DNA of 64,000 nt from Mycolicibacterium boenickei (GCF_010731295.1 NZ_AP022579.1:3906001-3970000), one strand, 5' to 3'; shown: positions 34,401-43,568, numbered from the stretch's first letter. Notes: a model not told the origin generated them from the letters alone. A program made the numbers and translations.

Positions 34401-35039
34401 ATGAAAGTCACCCTCAGCTTCGACAACGGCCCGACCGAGACGACCGCCGAGGTGCTCGACGTGCTTGCCGACCGCGGCATCAAAGCGACGTTCTTTGTTG
34501 TCGGTGAACAACTCAGCCAACCAGACGCCCGCACATTGACCGAGCGCGCCGAGGCGGATGGGCACTGGATCGGCAACCACACCATGACTCATTCCGTGCA
34601 GTTCGGTGACCACGATGATCCCGAGCTGGCCGCCCGCGAAATCGGCGCGGCCGAAGACGTCATCGGGCCATTGGCGCACCCCGACAAGCTGTTCCGCCCG
34701 TACGCCGGTGGCGGCGTGCTCGACCGACGCGTATTCAGCACGGCAGCAATCGATTACCTGCAACGGCACCGCTATACGTGTGTGCTGTGGACGTCGGTGC
34801 CCCACGACTGGGATTCACCCGAACAGTGGGTTCAGCGCTGCCTCCACGACATCGCCCAGCAGGACTGGAGCGTCGTGGTCATCCACGACCTGCCCACCGG
34901 CGCCATGTGTCATCTACCGGCCTTCCTCGATGAGCTCGACCGACTCGGCGCCGAGATCGTCCAACACTTTCCCGACGCCTGCGTACCCATCCGCAACGGC
35001 GCCCTCGCCGCCGATCTGAGCGCCCTGACCACCCATTGA
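34401..35039 (+). CDS. polysaccharide deacetylase (NodB) family protein
   Basis: A 212-aa NodB-fold hydrolase with motif 1 SFDNGP (6-11), motif 2 HTMTH (H60, H64) and motif 3 RPYAGGG. In the usual TFDDG the second Asp binds the metal; here it is Asn9, as in some atypical deacetylases and amidases. There is no signal peptide or membrane anchor, so it is cytoplasmic and unlikely to act on the cell wall. The location beside catabolic genes suggests hydrolysis of a C-N bond in a small molecule. It starts 5 nt after the TetR gene. Confidence 0.8.
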   Translation: MKVTLSFDNGPTETTAEVLDVLADRGIKATFFVVGEQLSQPDARTLTERAEADGHWIGNHTMTHSVQFGDHDDPELAAREIGAAEDVIGPLAHPDKLFRPYAGGGVLDRRVFSTAAIDYLQRHRYTCVLWTSVPHDWDSPEQWVQRCLHDIAQQDWSVVVIHDLPTGAMCHLPAFLDELDRLGAEIVQHFPDACVPIRNGALAADLSALTTH

Positions 35040-35099
35040 CGTACGACCAAGGACCACGGGCCGGTCGATGAGGGTTGACACCAATCGACAATATCGGTC

Positions 35100-35110
35100 A
35101 CACTGTATCC
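35100..35110 (+). promoter_or_regulatory. shared 11-bp promoter motif, copy 2
   Basis: ACACTGTATCC followed by GTTA, 97 nt upstream of the amidohydrolase start. Identical 11-mer to the one at 29981-29991. A TTGACA (35075-35080) lies farther upstream. Suggests shared control with the operon starting at 29977. Confidence 0.45.
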
Positions 35111-35207
35111 GTTAATTGCGGCGTGGTCGACGGCATGCACCATTCACGCCGAAGCGCAGATCGGACCAGCGCCATCGGCGGTGTGAAAGCGTGACAGGAG
35201 GCAGTCA

Positions 35208-36602
35208 GTGACGCGAATTCTGTTACGCGACGCCCAGGTGGTGAGCCTGGCGCCGAATCGGCCCGATACCGAGCGAATCGATATCCTCATCGATGGTGAT
35301 CGCATCGCCGCGATGGGCCACCGCCTTGACCCTGCCGATGCCGACATCGTCAACCTCAAGGACCGCATCGTCATCCCCGGACTCGTCAACGCCCACCTAC
35401 ACACATGGCAGACCGCGCTACGGTTCGCCGGCGGAGACTGGTCGTTGCTGGAATACCTGGCCCACACTCATGGGCACGTCGCCCGCAGATACAGCCCCGA
35501 CGACATGTACATCGGCACACTGGCCGGTGCCCTGAACCAAATCAATTGCGGCACAACCACTATAGGCGACTGGTGCCACAACTGCCGGACTCCAGCGCAT
35601 GCCGACGCCGCTATCGACGCACTGAACACCGCCGGCATCCGCAGCGTCTTCTTCCACGGCGCACCTCACGGCGGCCCCACCAAACCTCACGACGTGCGCG
35701 AGATCGACCGCGTCCTCAGTGGCCCCATCGCCAACAGCGCGCTGTTAACCGTGGGAATGGCAATCAACGGCCCGCAACTCTCGGCACCTGACGTGGCGAT
35801 CGCTGACCTCCGGGCCGCCATCGACCGCGACGTGATCGCATCGATGCACCAGAGCGCCGGAACGCCAGGACACGGCTGGAATGCGGTCGGCGCGGCGGGC
35901 CTGTGGGGGCCGCACGCCAATATCGTGCACGGCACCGGGCTGACCGACGAATGGGTCAAGAAGCTCGCCGACGCCGGAGTCACCTTCACGACCACTCCGG
36001 AAAACGAACTCGGCCAAGGGCATTGCACGGCGATCACCGAACAACTTCTGCAGGCCGATGCCGCGCCGTCGCTGGGTACCGACACCGAAACGGCCGTATC
36101 TGGTGAAGTTCTCACCGCCGCCCGCATCACCCTGGCCCGCCAACGAGGCCTGGCCCACGATCAGGAGTTCCACCGCACCGGGCTGAGCGCTCCCACCGCA
36201 GGGCTCACCAGCAAGCAGGCGCTGTCGTGGGCAACCGTCCACGGTGCGCGCGCCCTGGGCCTGGCCGACAGGGTCGGCCACCTCGCCCCCGGCATGCAAG
36301 CCGATCTCGTCGTCATCGACGCCCGCGCACTGAACCTGTGGCCGGCCCACGACCCGGTCACCGCTGCGTTGCATGCCAGCATCGCCAACATCGAAGCGGT
36401 CATGGTCGCCGGACGCTGGCGCAAGCGCCACCACACCCTGGTCGACACGGACATCGACGATGTCAAAGACCAGCTACAGCAGTCCGGCGAACGCTTCGCC
36501 CACAAGATCCGCGCAACCGGTCCACTCGCCCGCACACGACGCCGCGTCGTGCGCATGGTCGTGCGCCGGCACCTTCGTCGCCAAATCGGCTCCGATGACT
36601 AG
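35208..36602 (+). CDS. amidohydrolase (cytosine deaminase/TrzN-like)
   Basis: A 464-aa amidohydrolase-superfamily metal enzyme. HxH is in LVNAHLHTW (about 61-67), further ligands are the His residues in SMHQSAG and IVHGTGLTD and the Asp in SLGTDTETA, followed by the usual GHLAPGMQADLVVID. It would deaminate or hydrolyse a C-N or C-X bond in a ring compound. GTG 35208 has a strong ACAGGAGG site. The C-terminus is an odd Arg-rich tail (RTRRRVVRMVVRRHLRRQ). It stands alone at the right end of module B but shares a promoter motif with the operon at 29977. Confidence 0.87.
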   Translation: MTRILLRDAQVVSLAPNRPDTERIDILIDGDRIAAMGHRLDPADADIVNLKDRIVIPGLVNAHLHTWQTALRFAGGDWSLLEYLAHTHGHVARRYSPDDMYIGTLAGALNQINCGTTTIGDWCHNCRTPAHADAAIDALNTAGIRSVFFHGAPHGGPTKPHDVREIDRVLSGPIANSALLTVGMAINGPQLSAPDVAIADLRAAIDRDVIASMHQSAGTPGHGWNAVGAAGLWGPHANIVHGTGLTDEWVKKLADAGVTFTTTPENELGQGHCTAITEQLLQADAAPSLGTDTETAVSGEVLTAARITLARQRGLAHDQEFHRTGLSAPTAGLTSKQALSWATVHGARALGLADRVGHLAPGMQADLVVIDARALNLWPAHDPVTAALHASIANIEAVMVAGRWRKRHHTLVDTDIDDVKDQLQQSGERFAHKIRATGPLARTRRRVVRMVVRRHLRRQIGSDD

Positions 36603-36618
36603 CGGCAAACCTGGGTTC

Positions 36619-36637
36619 GCGTCTTGATTACGACCCG
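36619..36637. repeat. direct repeat R1, right copy
   Basis: GCGTCTTGATTACGACCCG, 18/19 identical to 25211-25229 and in the same orientation. It overlaps the end of the decayed P450 frame. Confidence 0.55.
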
Positions 36638-37029
36638 TAAGTCGTGTCGCCGCCGGAGCCCGAGTGCCAATCTCGCGAGAAGTATTGACCCTCGAACGAG
36701 TTCCGACACTGCGGAGTACGTGTCGTGGGTTCCAGCACGACCCTTGCTTGCACGCGTGCCAGCGAGCTACCGAGGCAGAAGTGCAGCCTTGGCCGAAGCT
36801 GAGGTGCCACCTCGACGGTGAATGTCGAACGGTTCGCCGTTGGGAAGTGTGCTTCGTCGCGGTTGGCGGATCCGTTGATTAGCAACATGATTGAGCCCTC
36901 TGCGATCAGCTGGCCGAGGCATTCCGTATCGCGGGCGACGTATCGCGCCTGCACCGGTGACGGCGCTTCGTAGCGCAGCACCTCCGCGAGTACTTCGTGA
37001 AACGCCGCGTCGGTCGCGCACCGGATCAC
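36628..37029 (-). pseudogene. cytochrome P450 C-terminal remnant
   Basis: The frame encodes a P450 tail: K-helix-like EVLRYEAPSPVQARYVARD, then LINGSANRDEAHFP, then LHFCLGSSLARVQARVVLE with the heme Cys. Between them the FGxG part of the heme loop is lost: the expected HLSFGQG is present in another frame around 36787-36809, as if two compensating single-base indels had occurred. The first ~270 residues of a P450 are missing and the last ~35 residues are unrelated. The gene cannot make a working P450. Confidence 0.75.
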
Positions 37030-37105
37030 TTACGGCTCACAACGCGCGCGTGAGTTACGGGAGCGGACGTCGGCACTGGTCAGTCAGGAAGCGTAGGGCG
37101 TCGCG

Positions 37106-37354
37106 GTGATCAAACCCAGCCGATTCGGAGTTGTCGCCTCGGGTGTTGAGGTGCGCGACCTCGTCGCGACCGCCAAGCAGGCGGAAGGCTTGGGGTTTTC
37201 GAGCATTGTGCTCAACGATCATGTCAACTCGGCCGCGGCGCCGATGCTGGGTCGGGTTCTGAAGAACCCGCTCGTCAGCGCACTCCATCAGCTCATGAAT
37301 AAAGGCGAGCGTTCATGGCGCTCGCCTTCGTGTTGTGTCCGAGGGGGGACTTGA
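37106..37354 (+). pseudogene. LLM-class F420-dependent oxidoreductase N-terminal fragment
   Basis: GTG 37106 opens a frame whose first ~50 residues (FGVVASGVEVRDLVATAKQA, then EGLGFSSIVLNDH) match the start of luciferase-like F420-dependent enzymes of ~300 aa. The similarity then stops and the frame reads through the terminator into the tRNA. It is a 5' gene remnant cut off next to tRNA-Leu. Confidence 0.65.
37304..37326 (-). terminator. rho-independent-like terminator of tRNA-Leu
   Basis: An 8-bp GC-rich stem (GGCGAGCG/CGCTCGCC) with a 7-nt loop. On the minus strand it is followed by TTTATT, so it ends transcription of the tRNA gene that lies just upstream on that strand. Confidence 0.75.
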
Positions 37355-37421
37355 ACCCCCACGCCCGTTAATAGGGCACTAGCACCTCAAGCTAGCGCGT
37401 CTGCCATTCCGCCACTCGGAC
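37336..37421 (-). tRNA. tRNA-Leu(GAG)
   Basis: The minus strand folds as a class II tRNA: acceptor GTCCGAG/CTCGGAC, anticodon stem CTAGC/GCTAG with loop TTGAGGT giving anticodon GAG, a long variable arm, and T-arm GGGGGTTCAAGTCCCCC. The discriminator base is A; CCA is not encoded. It reads CUC/CUU. A 14-bp copy of its 3' end occurs at 25278-25291. Confidence 0.95.
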
Positions 37422-37511
37422 TCGACCGACCACTCGGGGTCGGGCGCCTAAGGTTATCGGATCGGGTGCCCAAGACCCAAACCGGTGTCCCGGAGCGAAT
37501 CGGTGGTACCA

Positions 37512-38855
37512 ATGGACCTTGTGACTGTCCCCGCCTCCAGCGCGGACGAGGTGGTCGATCTCGTCAGTGCGCTCATCCGATTCGACACCTCCAACACCGG
37601 TGACCCGGCGACGCTCAAACCCGAGGCGGACTGCGCCGAGTGGGTGGCCGACCGGCTCCGTGAGGTGGGCTACACCACCGAATACGTCGAGGCCGGGGCG
37701 CCCGGCCGGGGCAATGTGTTCGCCCGGTTGCCCGGTACCGACCCCAGCCGTGGCGCATTGATGATCCACGGGCACCTGGACGTCGTGCCTGCTGAGCCCG
37801 CCGACTGGAGCGTGCACCCGTTCTCCGGTGCGGTCAAGGACGGCTATGTCTGGGGCCGGGGCGCGGTCGACATGAAGGACATGGTCGGGATGACCCTCGC
37901 GGTGGCCCGGCACTTCAAGCGGTCCGGCATCGTCCCGCCCCGCGACCTGGTGTTCGCCTTCGTATCCGACGAGGAGCACGGCGGCACCTACGGCGCGAAC
38001 TGGCTGGTGGACCACCGACCCGACCTGTTCGACGGCGTGACCGAGGCGATCGGCGAGGTCGGCGGGTTCTCCCTGACCGTGCCCCGCAAGGACGGCGGCG
38101 AGCGTCGGCTCTATCTCATCGAGACCGCCGAAAAGGGCCTGTCCTGGATGCGGCTGACGGCACGGGGCCGCGCCGGTCACGGCTCGATGGTGCATGACGA
38201 CAACGCCGTGACGGCCATCGCAGGCGCGGTGGACCGGCTGGGCCGGCATGAATTCCCGCTGGTGCTCAATCCGGCGGTCGAGGAGTTCCTGACGGCGGTG
38301 GCGGAGGAGACCGGCTACTCCTTCGACGTGAACTCGCCGGATCTGGAAGGGACCATCGCGAAGCTCGGCGGGGTGGCGCGGATCGTGTCGGCGACACTGC
38401 GCGACACGGCCAACCCGACCATGCTCAAGGCCGGTTACAAGGCCAACGTGATCCCGGCGTCGGCGGAGGCGGTGATCGACTGCCGGGTGCTGCCGGGCCG
38501 CAAGGAGGCCTTCGAGCGTGAGGTCGACGAGTTGATCGGTCCCGATGTCACCCGCAGCTGGGAGCGGGATCTGCCGTCCTACGAGACGACGTTCGACGGT
38601 GATCTGGTGGACGCCATGAACGCGGCGATCCTGGCGCTCGATCCCGAAGCCCGCACCGTGCCCTACATGATGTCGGGCGGGACGGACGCGAAATCGTTCC
38701 AGCGGTTGGGGATTCGCTGCTTCGGGTTCGCCCCGCTGCGGTTGCCGCCGGAGCTGGACTTCGCGGCGCTGTTCCACGGCGTCGATGAGCGGGTGCCGGT
38801 GGACGCGCTGCAGTTCGGTGCCGGCGTTCTGGAACACTTTTTGCGGAACTGCTGA
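37512..38855 (+). CDS. M20/M25/M40 family metallopeptidase (DapE-like, Rv2141c-type)
   Basis: A 447-aa zinc hydrolase of the M20 family, often annotated DapE2 in mycobacteria. HGHLDVVPA carries the first metal His and Asp, followed by [10 protein letters not shown], the catalytic SDEEHGG and a dimerisation lid domain (about 190-300). True DapE identity is doubtful; a dipeptidase or aminoacylase role is equally possible. ATG 37512 is used; a GTG at 37485 would add nine residues. First gene right of the tRNA and start of the conserved mycobacterial block. Confidence 0.87.
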   Translation: MDLVTVPASSADEVVDLVSALIRFDTSNTGDPATLKPEADCAEWVADRLREVGYTTEYVEAGAPGRGNVFARLPGTDPSRGALMIHGHLDVVPAEPADWSVHPFSGAVKDGYVWGRGAVDMKDMVGMTLAVARHFKRSGIVPPRDLVFAFVSDEEHGGTYGANWLVDHRPDLFDGVTEAIGEVGGFSLTVPRKDGGERRLYLIETAEKGLSWMRLTARGRAGHGSMVHDDNAVTAIAGAVDRLGRHEFPLVLNPAVEEFLTAVAEETGYSFDVNSPDLEGTIAKLGGVARIVSATLRDTANPTMLKAGYKANVIPASAEAVIDCRVLPGRKEAFEREVDELIGPDVTRSWERDLPSYETTFDGDLVDAMNAAILALDPEARTVPYMMSGGTDAKSFQRLGIRCFGFAPLRLPPELDFAALFHGVDERVPVDALQFGAGVLEHFLRNC

Positions 38856-38890
38856 CCGCACGACGATACGAGCTACGACGAGAGGGAACC

Positions 38891-39415
38891 ATGACCGCAT
38901 CTCCGTACGACAACCTGCCGAAGCTGCCGACGTTCACCCTGACCTCAGAATCGGTCACCGACGGTCAGCCACTGGCCAACGACCAGGTCAGCGGGATCAT
39001 GGGCGCCGGTGGTTCCGACGTTTCGCCGCAGCTCAGCTGGTCCGGCTTCCCAGCCGAGACCAAGAGTTTCGCCGTCACGGTGTACGACCCTGACGCCCCG
39101 ACCGCCTCGGGCTTCTGGCACTGGGCGGTGGCCGACCTGCCTGCCACGGTGACCGAACTGCCCGCCGGCGCCGGCGACGGCGGCGAGCTGCCCGGTGGGG
39201 CCGTCACGCTGACCAACGATGCGGGCCTCAAGCGCTACCTGGGTGCGGCCCCGCCTGCCGGTCACGGCCCGCACCGGTACTACATCGCGGTGCACGCGCT
39301 GCCGGTGGAATCGCTGGAACTGCCCGAGGGCGCGACGCCTGCCTACCTCGGCTTCAACCTGTTCGGCCAGGCCATCGCCCGCGCCGTCATCCACGGCACC
39401 TACGAGCAGAAGTAG
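38891..39415 (+). CDS. YbhB/YbcL-type PEBP family protein (Rv2140c/TB18.6-like)
   Basis: A 174-aa phosphatidylethanolamine-binding-protein-like protein. It has the family motifs [16 protein letters not shown] and [12 protein letters not shown]. In bacteria these bind small anionic ligands; the function is not firmly known. Cytoplasmic, no signal peptide. It follows the M20 peptidase gene by 35 nt and has GAGAGGG before ATG 38891. Confidence 0.92.
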   Translation: MTASPYDNLPKLPTFTLTSESVTDGQPLANDQVSGIMGAGGSDVSPQLSWSGFPAETKSFAVTVYDPDAPTASGFWHWAVADLPATVTELPAGAGDGGELPGGAVTLTNDAGLKRYLGAAPPAGHGPHRYYIAVHALPVESLELPEGATPAYLGFNLFGQAIARAVIHGTYEQK

Positions 39416-39497
39416 CAGATGCAGCGCGACTAGATGTCGCGATCGCTCACGCAGGGATTTCCCTGCTCGTCGTTTACAGCGCAGGCCCGCTCGCGCG

Positions 39498-39546
39498 AAG
39501 GTGGACCCATCACGGCGTCGCGATGACGTGGTGATGGGCCCGCCTT
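39498..39546. other. imperfect 16-bp inverted repeat (hairpin)
   Basis: Arms 39498-39513 and 39531-39546 pair over 16 positions with one mismatch and one G-U, around a 17-nt loop. No U-tail follows. It ends 24 nt before the aldehyde dehydrogenase start, so it is either a terminator for the PEBP gene or a leader structure of the dehydrogenase mRNA. Confidence 0.5.
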
Positions 39547-39570
39547 ACCGAAGCGTCGAAGGAGTCCGGC

Positions 39571-41016
39571 ATGACCGTTGTCGATGATGGGGCACAGGTC
39601 TTCATCGGGGGCCGGTTCCGGGCTGCGGCGGCGTCCACGCCGGTGCTGGAAGCCGCCACCGGTTCGCGGCTCGGTGATGGCGCCGCCGCCGGTGAGGCCG
39701 AGGTGGACGCGGCAGTGGCCGCCGCGCGGGCCGCGCTGCCCGGTTGGGCTTCGACGCCGCCTGCTGATCGAGCCGCCGCCATGGGCCGGTTGGCCGACGA
39801 ATTGTTGGCCCGGGCGTCGTCGACCGATGAGCTGTGCACGCGGGAGAACGGCATGCCGATCCGGCTGTCGCGCGGGGCCAACGGGTTCTTTCCCGCGGGA
39901 CTGCTGCGGTACTACGCCGGGCTGGTCACCCAGACCGCCGCCGAGGAGATTCGGCCCGCCGCGATCGGGCACACCATCGTGCGGCGCGAACCGGTCGGCG
40001 TAGTCGGCGCGATCGTGCCGTGGAACTACCCGCAGGCCCTGGCCGCGTTCAAGCTGGCCCCCGCGCTGGCCGCCGGATGCACCGTGGTGCTCAAGGCCTC
40101 CCCGGAAACCGCTTTGGACGCATTGATTTTCGCTGAGGCGGCGCTGGCGGCCGGGCTGCCCGCGGGGGTCCTCAACGTCATCGCCGGCGGCCCCGACACC
40201 GGCGCGCTCCTGGTATCGCACCCTGGCGTCGACAAGGTGTCGTTCACCGGGTCGACCGCTGTCGGGCGGCTCATTGCGCAGGAGTGCGGCCGGCTGCTGC
40301 GGCCGGTCACCCTGGAATTAGGTGGGAAGTCGGCGGCGGTCATCCTCGAGGACGCCGACCTGGACACCACCGTCAAGGGTCTGAAGAACGCGTCGTTCGT
40401 CAACAACGGGCAGACCTGCCACCTGAATTCGCGGATCCTGGCCCCGAGATCCCGCTACGGCGAAGTGGTCGACGCGCTGGCTGCCCTGACCACCGGGTTG
40501 AAAGTGGGTGACCCACTGGACAAGTCGACCGACGTGGGGCCGCTGGTCAGCTCACGCCAACGGGACCGCGTGCTGGATTATATCGAGGCAGGCAAGGCCG
40601 ACGGCGCGAGGCTTGTTGCGGGCGGCGGGATTCCGGCCGACCAGCCCGACGGCTGGTTCGTGTCGCCGACGCTGTTCGCCGACGTCGACAACTCGGCGCG
40701 GATCGCCCAGGAGGAGATCTTCGGCCCGGTGCTCGCCGTGATCCCGTACGAGACCGAGCAGCAGGCCATCGACCTGGCCAACGCCAGTGAGTACGGGTTG
40801 GGCGGAACGGTGTGGTCCGCCGATGCCGAGCGCGCCACCGACATCGCTCGCGCCATCCACACCGGCACGGTCGGCGTCAACGACTACCAACTGGACATCG
40901 CGGCGCCGTTCGGCGGCGTCAAGGCCAGCGGGCTGGGCCGTGAACTCGGCCCCGAAGGACTGGCCGCCTACCAGAATCTGAAGTCGATCTACCGGGTCGG
41001 CCCGGCGGCAGAATAG
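39571..41016 (+). CDS. aldehyde dehydrogenase family protein
   Basis: A 481-aa NAD(P)-dependent aldehyde dehydrogenase. Catalytic Cys283 lies in NNGQTCHLNSR and Glu249 in LELGGKS; PWNYPQ and FTGSTAVGR are the cofactor-binding motifs. ATG 39571 follows GAAGGAG. The downstream thiolase-like gene starts 10 nt after the stop, forming a two-gene unit inserted between PEBP and pyrD compared with M. tuberculosis. Substrate unknown; oxidation of an aldehyde in lipid or aromatic catabolism is likely. Confidence 0.92.
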   Translation: MTVVDDGAQVFIGGRFRAAAASTPVLEAATGSRLGDGAAAGEAEVDAAVAAARAALPGWASTPPADRAAAMGRLADELLARASSTDELCTRENGMPIRLSRGANGFFPAGLLRYYAGLVTQTAAEEIRPAAIGHTIVRREPVGVVGAIVPWNYPQALAAFKLAPALAAGCTVVLKASPETALDALIFAEAALAAGLPAGVLNVIAGGPDTGALLVSHPGVDKVSFTGSTAVGRLIAQECGRLLRPVTLELGGKSAAVILEDADLDTTVKGLKNASFVNNGQTCHLNSRILAPRSRYGEVVDALAALTTGLKVGDPLDKSTDVGPLVSSRQRDRVLDYIEAGKADGARLVAGGGIPADQPDGWFVSPTLFADVDNSARIAQEEIFGPVLAVIPYETEQQAIDLANASEYGLGGTVWSADAERATDIARAIHTGTVGVNDYQLDIAAPFGGVKASGLGRELGPEGLAAYQNLKSIYRVGPAAE

Positions 41017-41026
41017 GAATTCACAA

Positions 41027-42499
41027 GTGGCACTTGACCCCAGAACCCCGGTGTTGGTCGGCTACGGCCAGGTCAACCAGCATGACGAGAACCCCGACAG
41101 CGAGCCGGTCGACCTGATGGAGGCCGCCGCCCGGGCTGCTGCCGGCGCCGCGGTGCTCGAAGCGGTCGACGCCGTCCGGGTGGTCAATCTGCTGTCGCTG
41201 CGCTACCGGGACCCGGGTCTGCTGCTCGCCGAGCGGATCGGCGCGCCCCATGCCGCGACCCGGTACACACCGGTCGGCGGCAACGTGCCGCAGTCGCTGG
41301 TCAACCAGGCCTGCCTGGACATCCAGCAGGGCCGCAACGAGGTGGTGCTGATCGCCGGGGGCGAGACCTGGCGTACCCGAAGCCGGTTGAAGTCACGCGG
41401 CGAGCGGCTGACCGGAACGGAGCAGGACGCCTCGGTGCCGCAGGCGCCCAGTGACCCGGAGTTCGAGATGGCCGGGCCTGCCGAGATCCGGATCGGCCTG
41501 GTGGCGCCGTCACATGTCTACCCGATGTTCGAGCAGGCCCTGCGGATCGCGGCGGGGGAGGACTCCGATGGCCACCGCCGACGGATCGGTGAGCTGTGGT
41601 CGCGCTTCAGCCACGTGGCCGAAGCCAATCCGCATGCCTGGAGCCGGGAGTCGGTACCCGCCGACGAGATCTGGCAGCCGGGTCCGTCCAACCGGATGAT
41701 CAGCTGGCCGTACACCAAGCTGATGAACTCCAACAACATGGTCGACCAGGGCGCCGTCCTGATCCTGACCTCGGTGCAGAAGGCGACGGAGCTACAGATC
41801 CCCAGGGAGCGTTGGGTTTTCCCGTACGCGGGCACCGATGCGCACGACACCTATCTGATCGGGCAACGGGCCAGTTTCTCCGGGTCGCCGGCCATCCGGA
41901 TCGCCGGCCGCCGGGTGCTGGAGCTCGCCGGTGTGGGTATCGACGATCTGGCGGCGGTCGACGTGTATTCGTGCTTCCCGTCGGCGGTCCAGGTGGCCGC
42001 AAGGGAACTGGGGCTGGCGCTCGACGATCCGCAGCGCCCGCTGACCGTGACCGGCGGCCTGACCTTCGCCGGTGGACCCTGGAACAACTACGTGTCGCAC
42101 TCCATCGCCACCATGGCCGAACGGCTGACGGCCAACCCCGGTCAGGTCGGCCTGATCACCGCCAACGGCGGCTATCTGAGCAAGCACAGCTTCGGCGTCT
42201 ACAGCACCGAACCTCCTCGGACGCAATTCCGTTGGGAGGATGTGCAATCCGAGGTCGATGCGGAGCCGACGGTGGTGGCCGAGGACGGCTGGTCGGGCAC
42301 CGGAACGGTGGAGACCTGGACCACTCCGTTCAACCGGAACGGTGAGCCGGAGAAGGTGTTCGTCGCCGTCCGCACTCCCAGCGGCAGCCGGGCGCTCGCG
42401 GTCGTTCCCGACCTGTCCCAGGCCGAGGCCAGCATCCGTGAGGACATCGCGGGCGCCAAGGTCACCGTCAAACCTGACGGCACCGCGGGTCTGGAGTAG
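41027..42499 (+). CDS. thiolase-like acetyl-CoA acetyltransferase (SCP2-type)
   Basis: A 490-aa protein of the actinobacterial thiolase-like group. The nucleophile-type Cys96 is in LVNQACLDIQQG, followed by VVLIAGGE; GGPWNNYVSHSI and ITANGGYLSKH are later catalytic-loop equivalents. A ~90-residue C-terminal extension resembles an OB-fold domain. GTG 41027 is the start. Cotranscribed with the aldehyde dehydrogenase. Probably acts on acyl-CoA chains, though the canonical thiolase His/Cys motifs are altered, so activity is not certain. Confidence 0.82.
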   Translation: MALDPRTPVLVGYGQVNQHDENPDSEPVDLMEAAARAAAGAAVLEAVDAVRVVNLLSLRYRDPGLLLAERIGAPHAATRYTPVGGNVPQSLVNQACLDIQQGRNEVVLIAGGETWRTRSRLKSRGERLTGTEQDASVPQAPSDPEFEMAGPAEIRIGLVAPSHVYPMFEQALRIAAGEDSDGHRRRIGELWSRFSHVAEANPHAWSRESVPADEIWQPGPSNRMISWPYTKLMNSNNMVDQGAVLILTSVQKATELQIPRERWVFPYAGTDAHDTYLIGQRASFSGSPAIRIAGRRVLELAGVGIDDLAAVDVYSCFPSAVQVAARELGLALDDPQRPLTVTGGLTFAGGPWNNYVSHSIATMAERLTANPGQVGLITANGGYLSKHSFGVYSTEPPRTQFRWEDVQSEVDAEPTVVAEDGWSGTGTVETWTTPFNRNGEPEKVFVAVRTPSGSRALAVVPDLSQAEASIREDIAGAKVTVKPDGTAGLE

Positions 42500-42503
42500 C
42501 GAC

Positions 42504-43568
42504 TCAGTGGACGCCGGAGCCGATCGCGTCGCTCAGCGACGCGAATCCGCCGGCGTTCAACCGCTCGGCGATGCCGTCGTGGATCTGTTTGGCCCACAGT
42601 CCGCCGCCGTAGACGAACCCCGTATAGCCCTGTAGCAGGGTGGCGCCTGCGGTGATCCGTTCCCAGGCGTCGTCGGCGGTTTCGATGCCGCCGACGCTGA
42701 TCAGCACGAGCTTGCCACCGACCCGGCGGTACAACCGGCGCAGCACCTGCAGGGACCGGTGTGCCACCGGGCGTCCGGATATCCCGCCGGTGCCGAGGTC
42801 AGCGACACCGGGCGTGGCGAGCCCGTCCCGCGAGATGGTGGTGTTGGTGGCGACGATCCCCGCCAATCCCAATTCGACGGCCAGATCCGCGACTTCGTCG
42901 ATGTCGGCATCGGAGAGGTCAGGGGCGATCTTGACCAGCACGGGCTTGTCGGTCTCGGCCTTGACCGCGGCCAGGATCGGCCGCAGCGATTCGACCGCCT
43001 GCAGATCCCGCAGCCCGGGGGTGTTGGGTGAGCTGACGTTGACGACGACGTAGGCGGCCAATGCGCTGACCAAACGGGTGCTCTCGGCGTAGTCGGCCAC
43101 CGCGTCCTCGGCCGGGGTCAGCTTGGTCTTGCCGATGTTCACCCCGATCGGCACGTCGGGGGTGTGCCGGGCCAGTCGGATGGCGAGCGCACCGGCGCCC
43201 TCGTTGTTGAACCCCATCCGGTTGAGCAGCGCGTGATCCTCGGGCAGCCGGAACAGCCGGGGCTCGGGGTTACCCGGTTGCGGTTGGGCCGTGACCGTGC
43301 CGACCTCGGCATACCCGAAACCGAGCGCGCCCCAGGTCTGCAGGCCGCGGCCATCCTTGTCGAACCCGGCGGCCAGCCCCATCGGGCCCGGGAAGCGCAC
43401 CCCGAACACCGTGCTGGCCAGTGCCGGATCGGTGGGGGCCAACCGTCGCGCGAGGGCCCGACGCAGAAATGCCGGGCCGGTGACCGTGCGCAGCAGCGCG
43501 AATACCCACAGGTGGATTCGTTCCGGCGGCACCAGGAACAGTGCCCGCCGCAGAGCCGCGTAGATCAC
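42504..43568 (-). CDS. pyrD: dihydroorotate dehydrogenase (quinone)
   Basis: A 354-aa class 2 enzyme that oxidises dihydroorotate to orotate with quinone, at the membrane. The N-terminal amphipathic helices ([20 protein letters not shown]) mark class 2. [39 protein letters not shown] (with the catalytic Ser position) and GGI near the C-terminus are all present. The start is GTG 43568, overlapping the DUF5703 stop by 4 nt (GTGA). Third gene of the lppL-DUF5703-pyrD operon and convergent with the thiolase-like gene. Confidence 0.95.
   Translation of the reverse strand: MIYAALRRALFLVPPERIHLWVFALLRTVTGPAFLRRALARRLAPTDPALASTVFGVRFPGPMGLAAGFDKDGRGLQTWGALGFGYAEVGTVTAQPQPGNPEPRLFRLPEDHALLNRMGFNNEGAGALAIRLARHTPDVPIGVNIGKTKLTPAEDAVADYAESTRLVSALAAYVVVNVSSPNTPGLRDLQAVESLRPILAAVKAETDKPVLVKIAPDLSDADIDEVADLAVELGLAGIVATNTTISRDGLATPGVADLGTGGISGRPVAHRSLQVLRRLYRRVGGKLVLISVGGIETADDAWERITAGATLLQGYTGFVYGGGLWAKQIHDGIAERLNAGGFASLSDAIGSGVH

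Noticed and set aside
18530..37335. Integrative element with its own integrase or transposase
   Set aside because: No integrase, transposase, relaxase or phage gene is encoded; only short repeats suggest past insertion.
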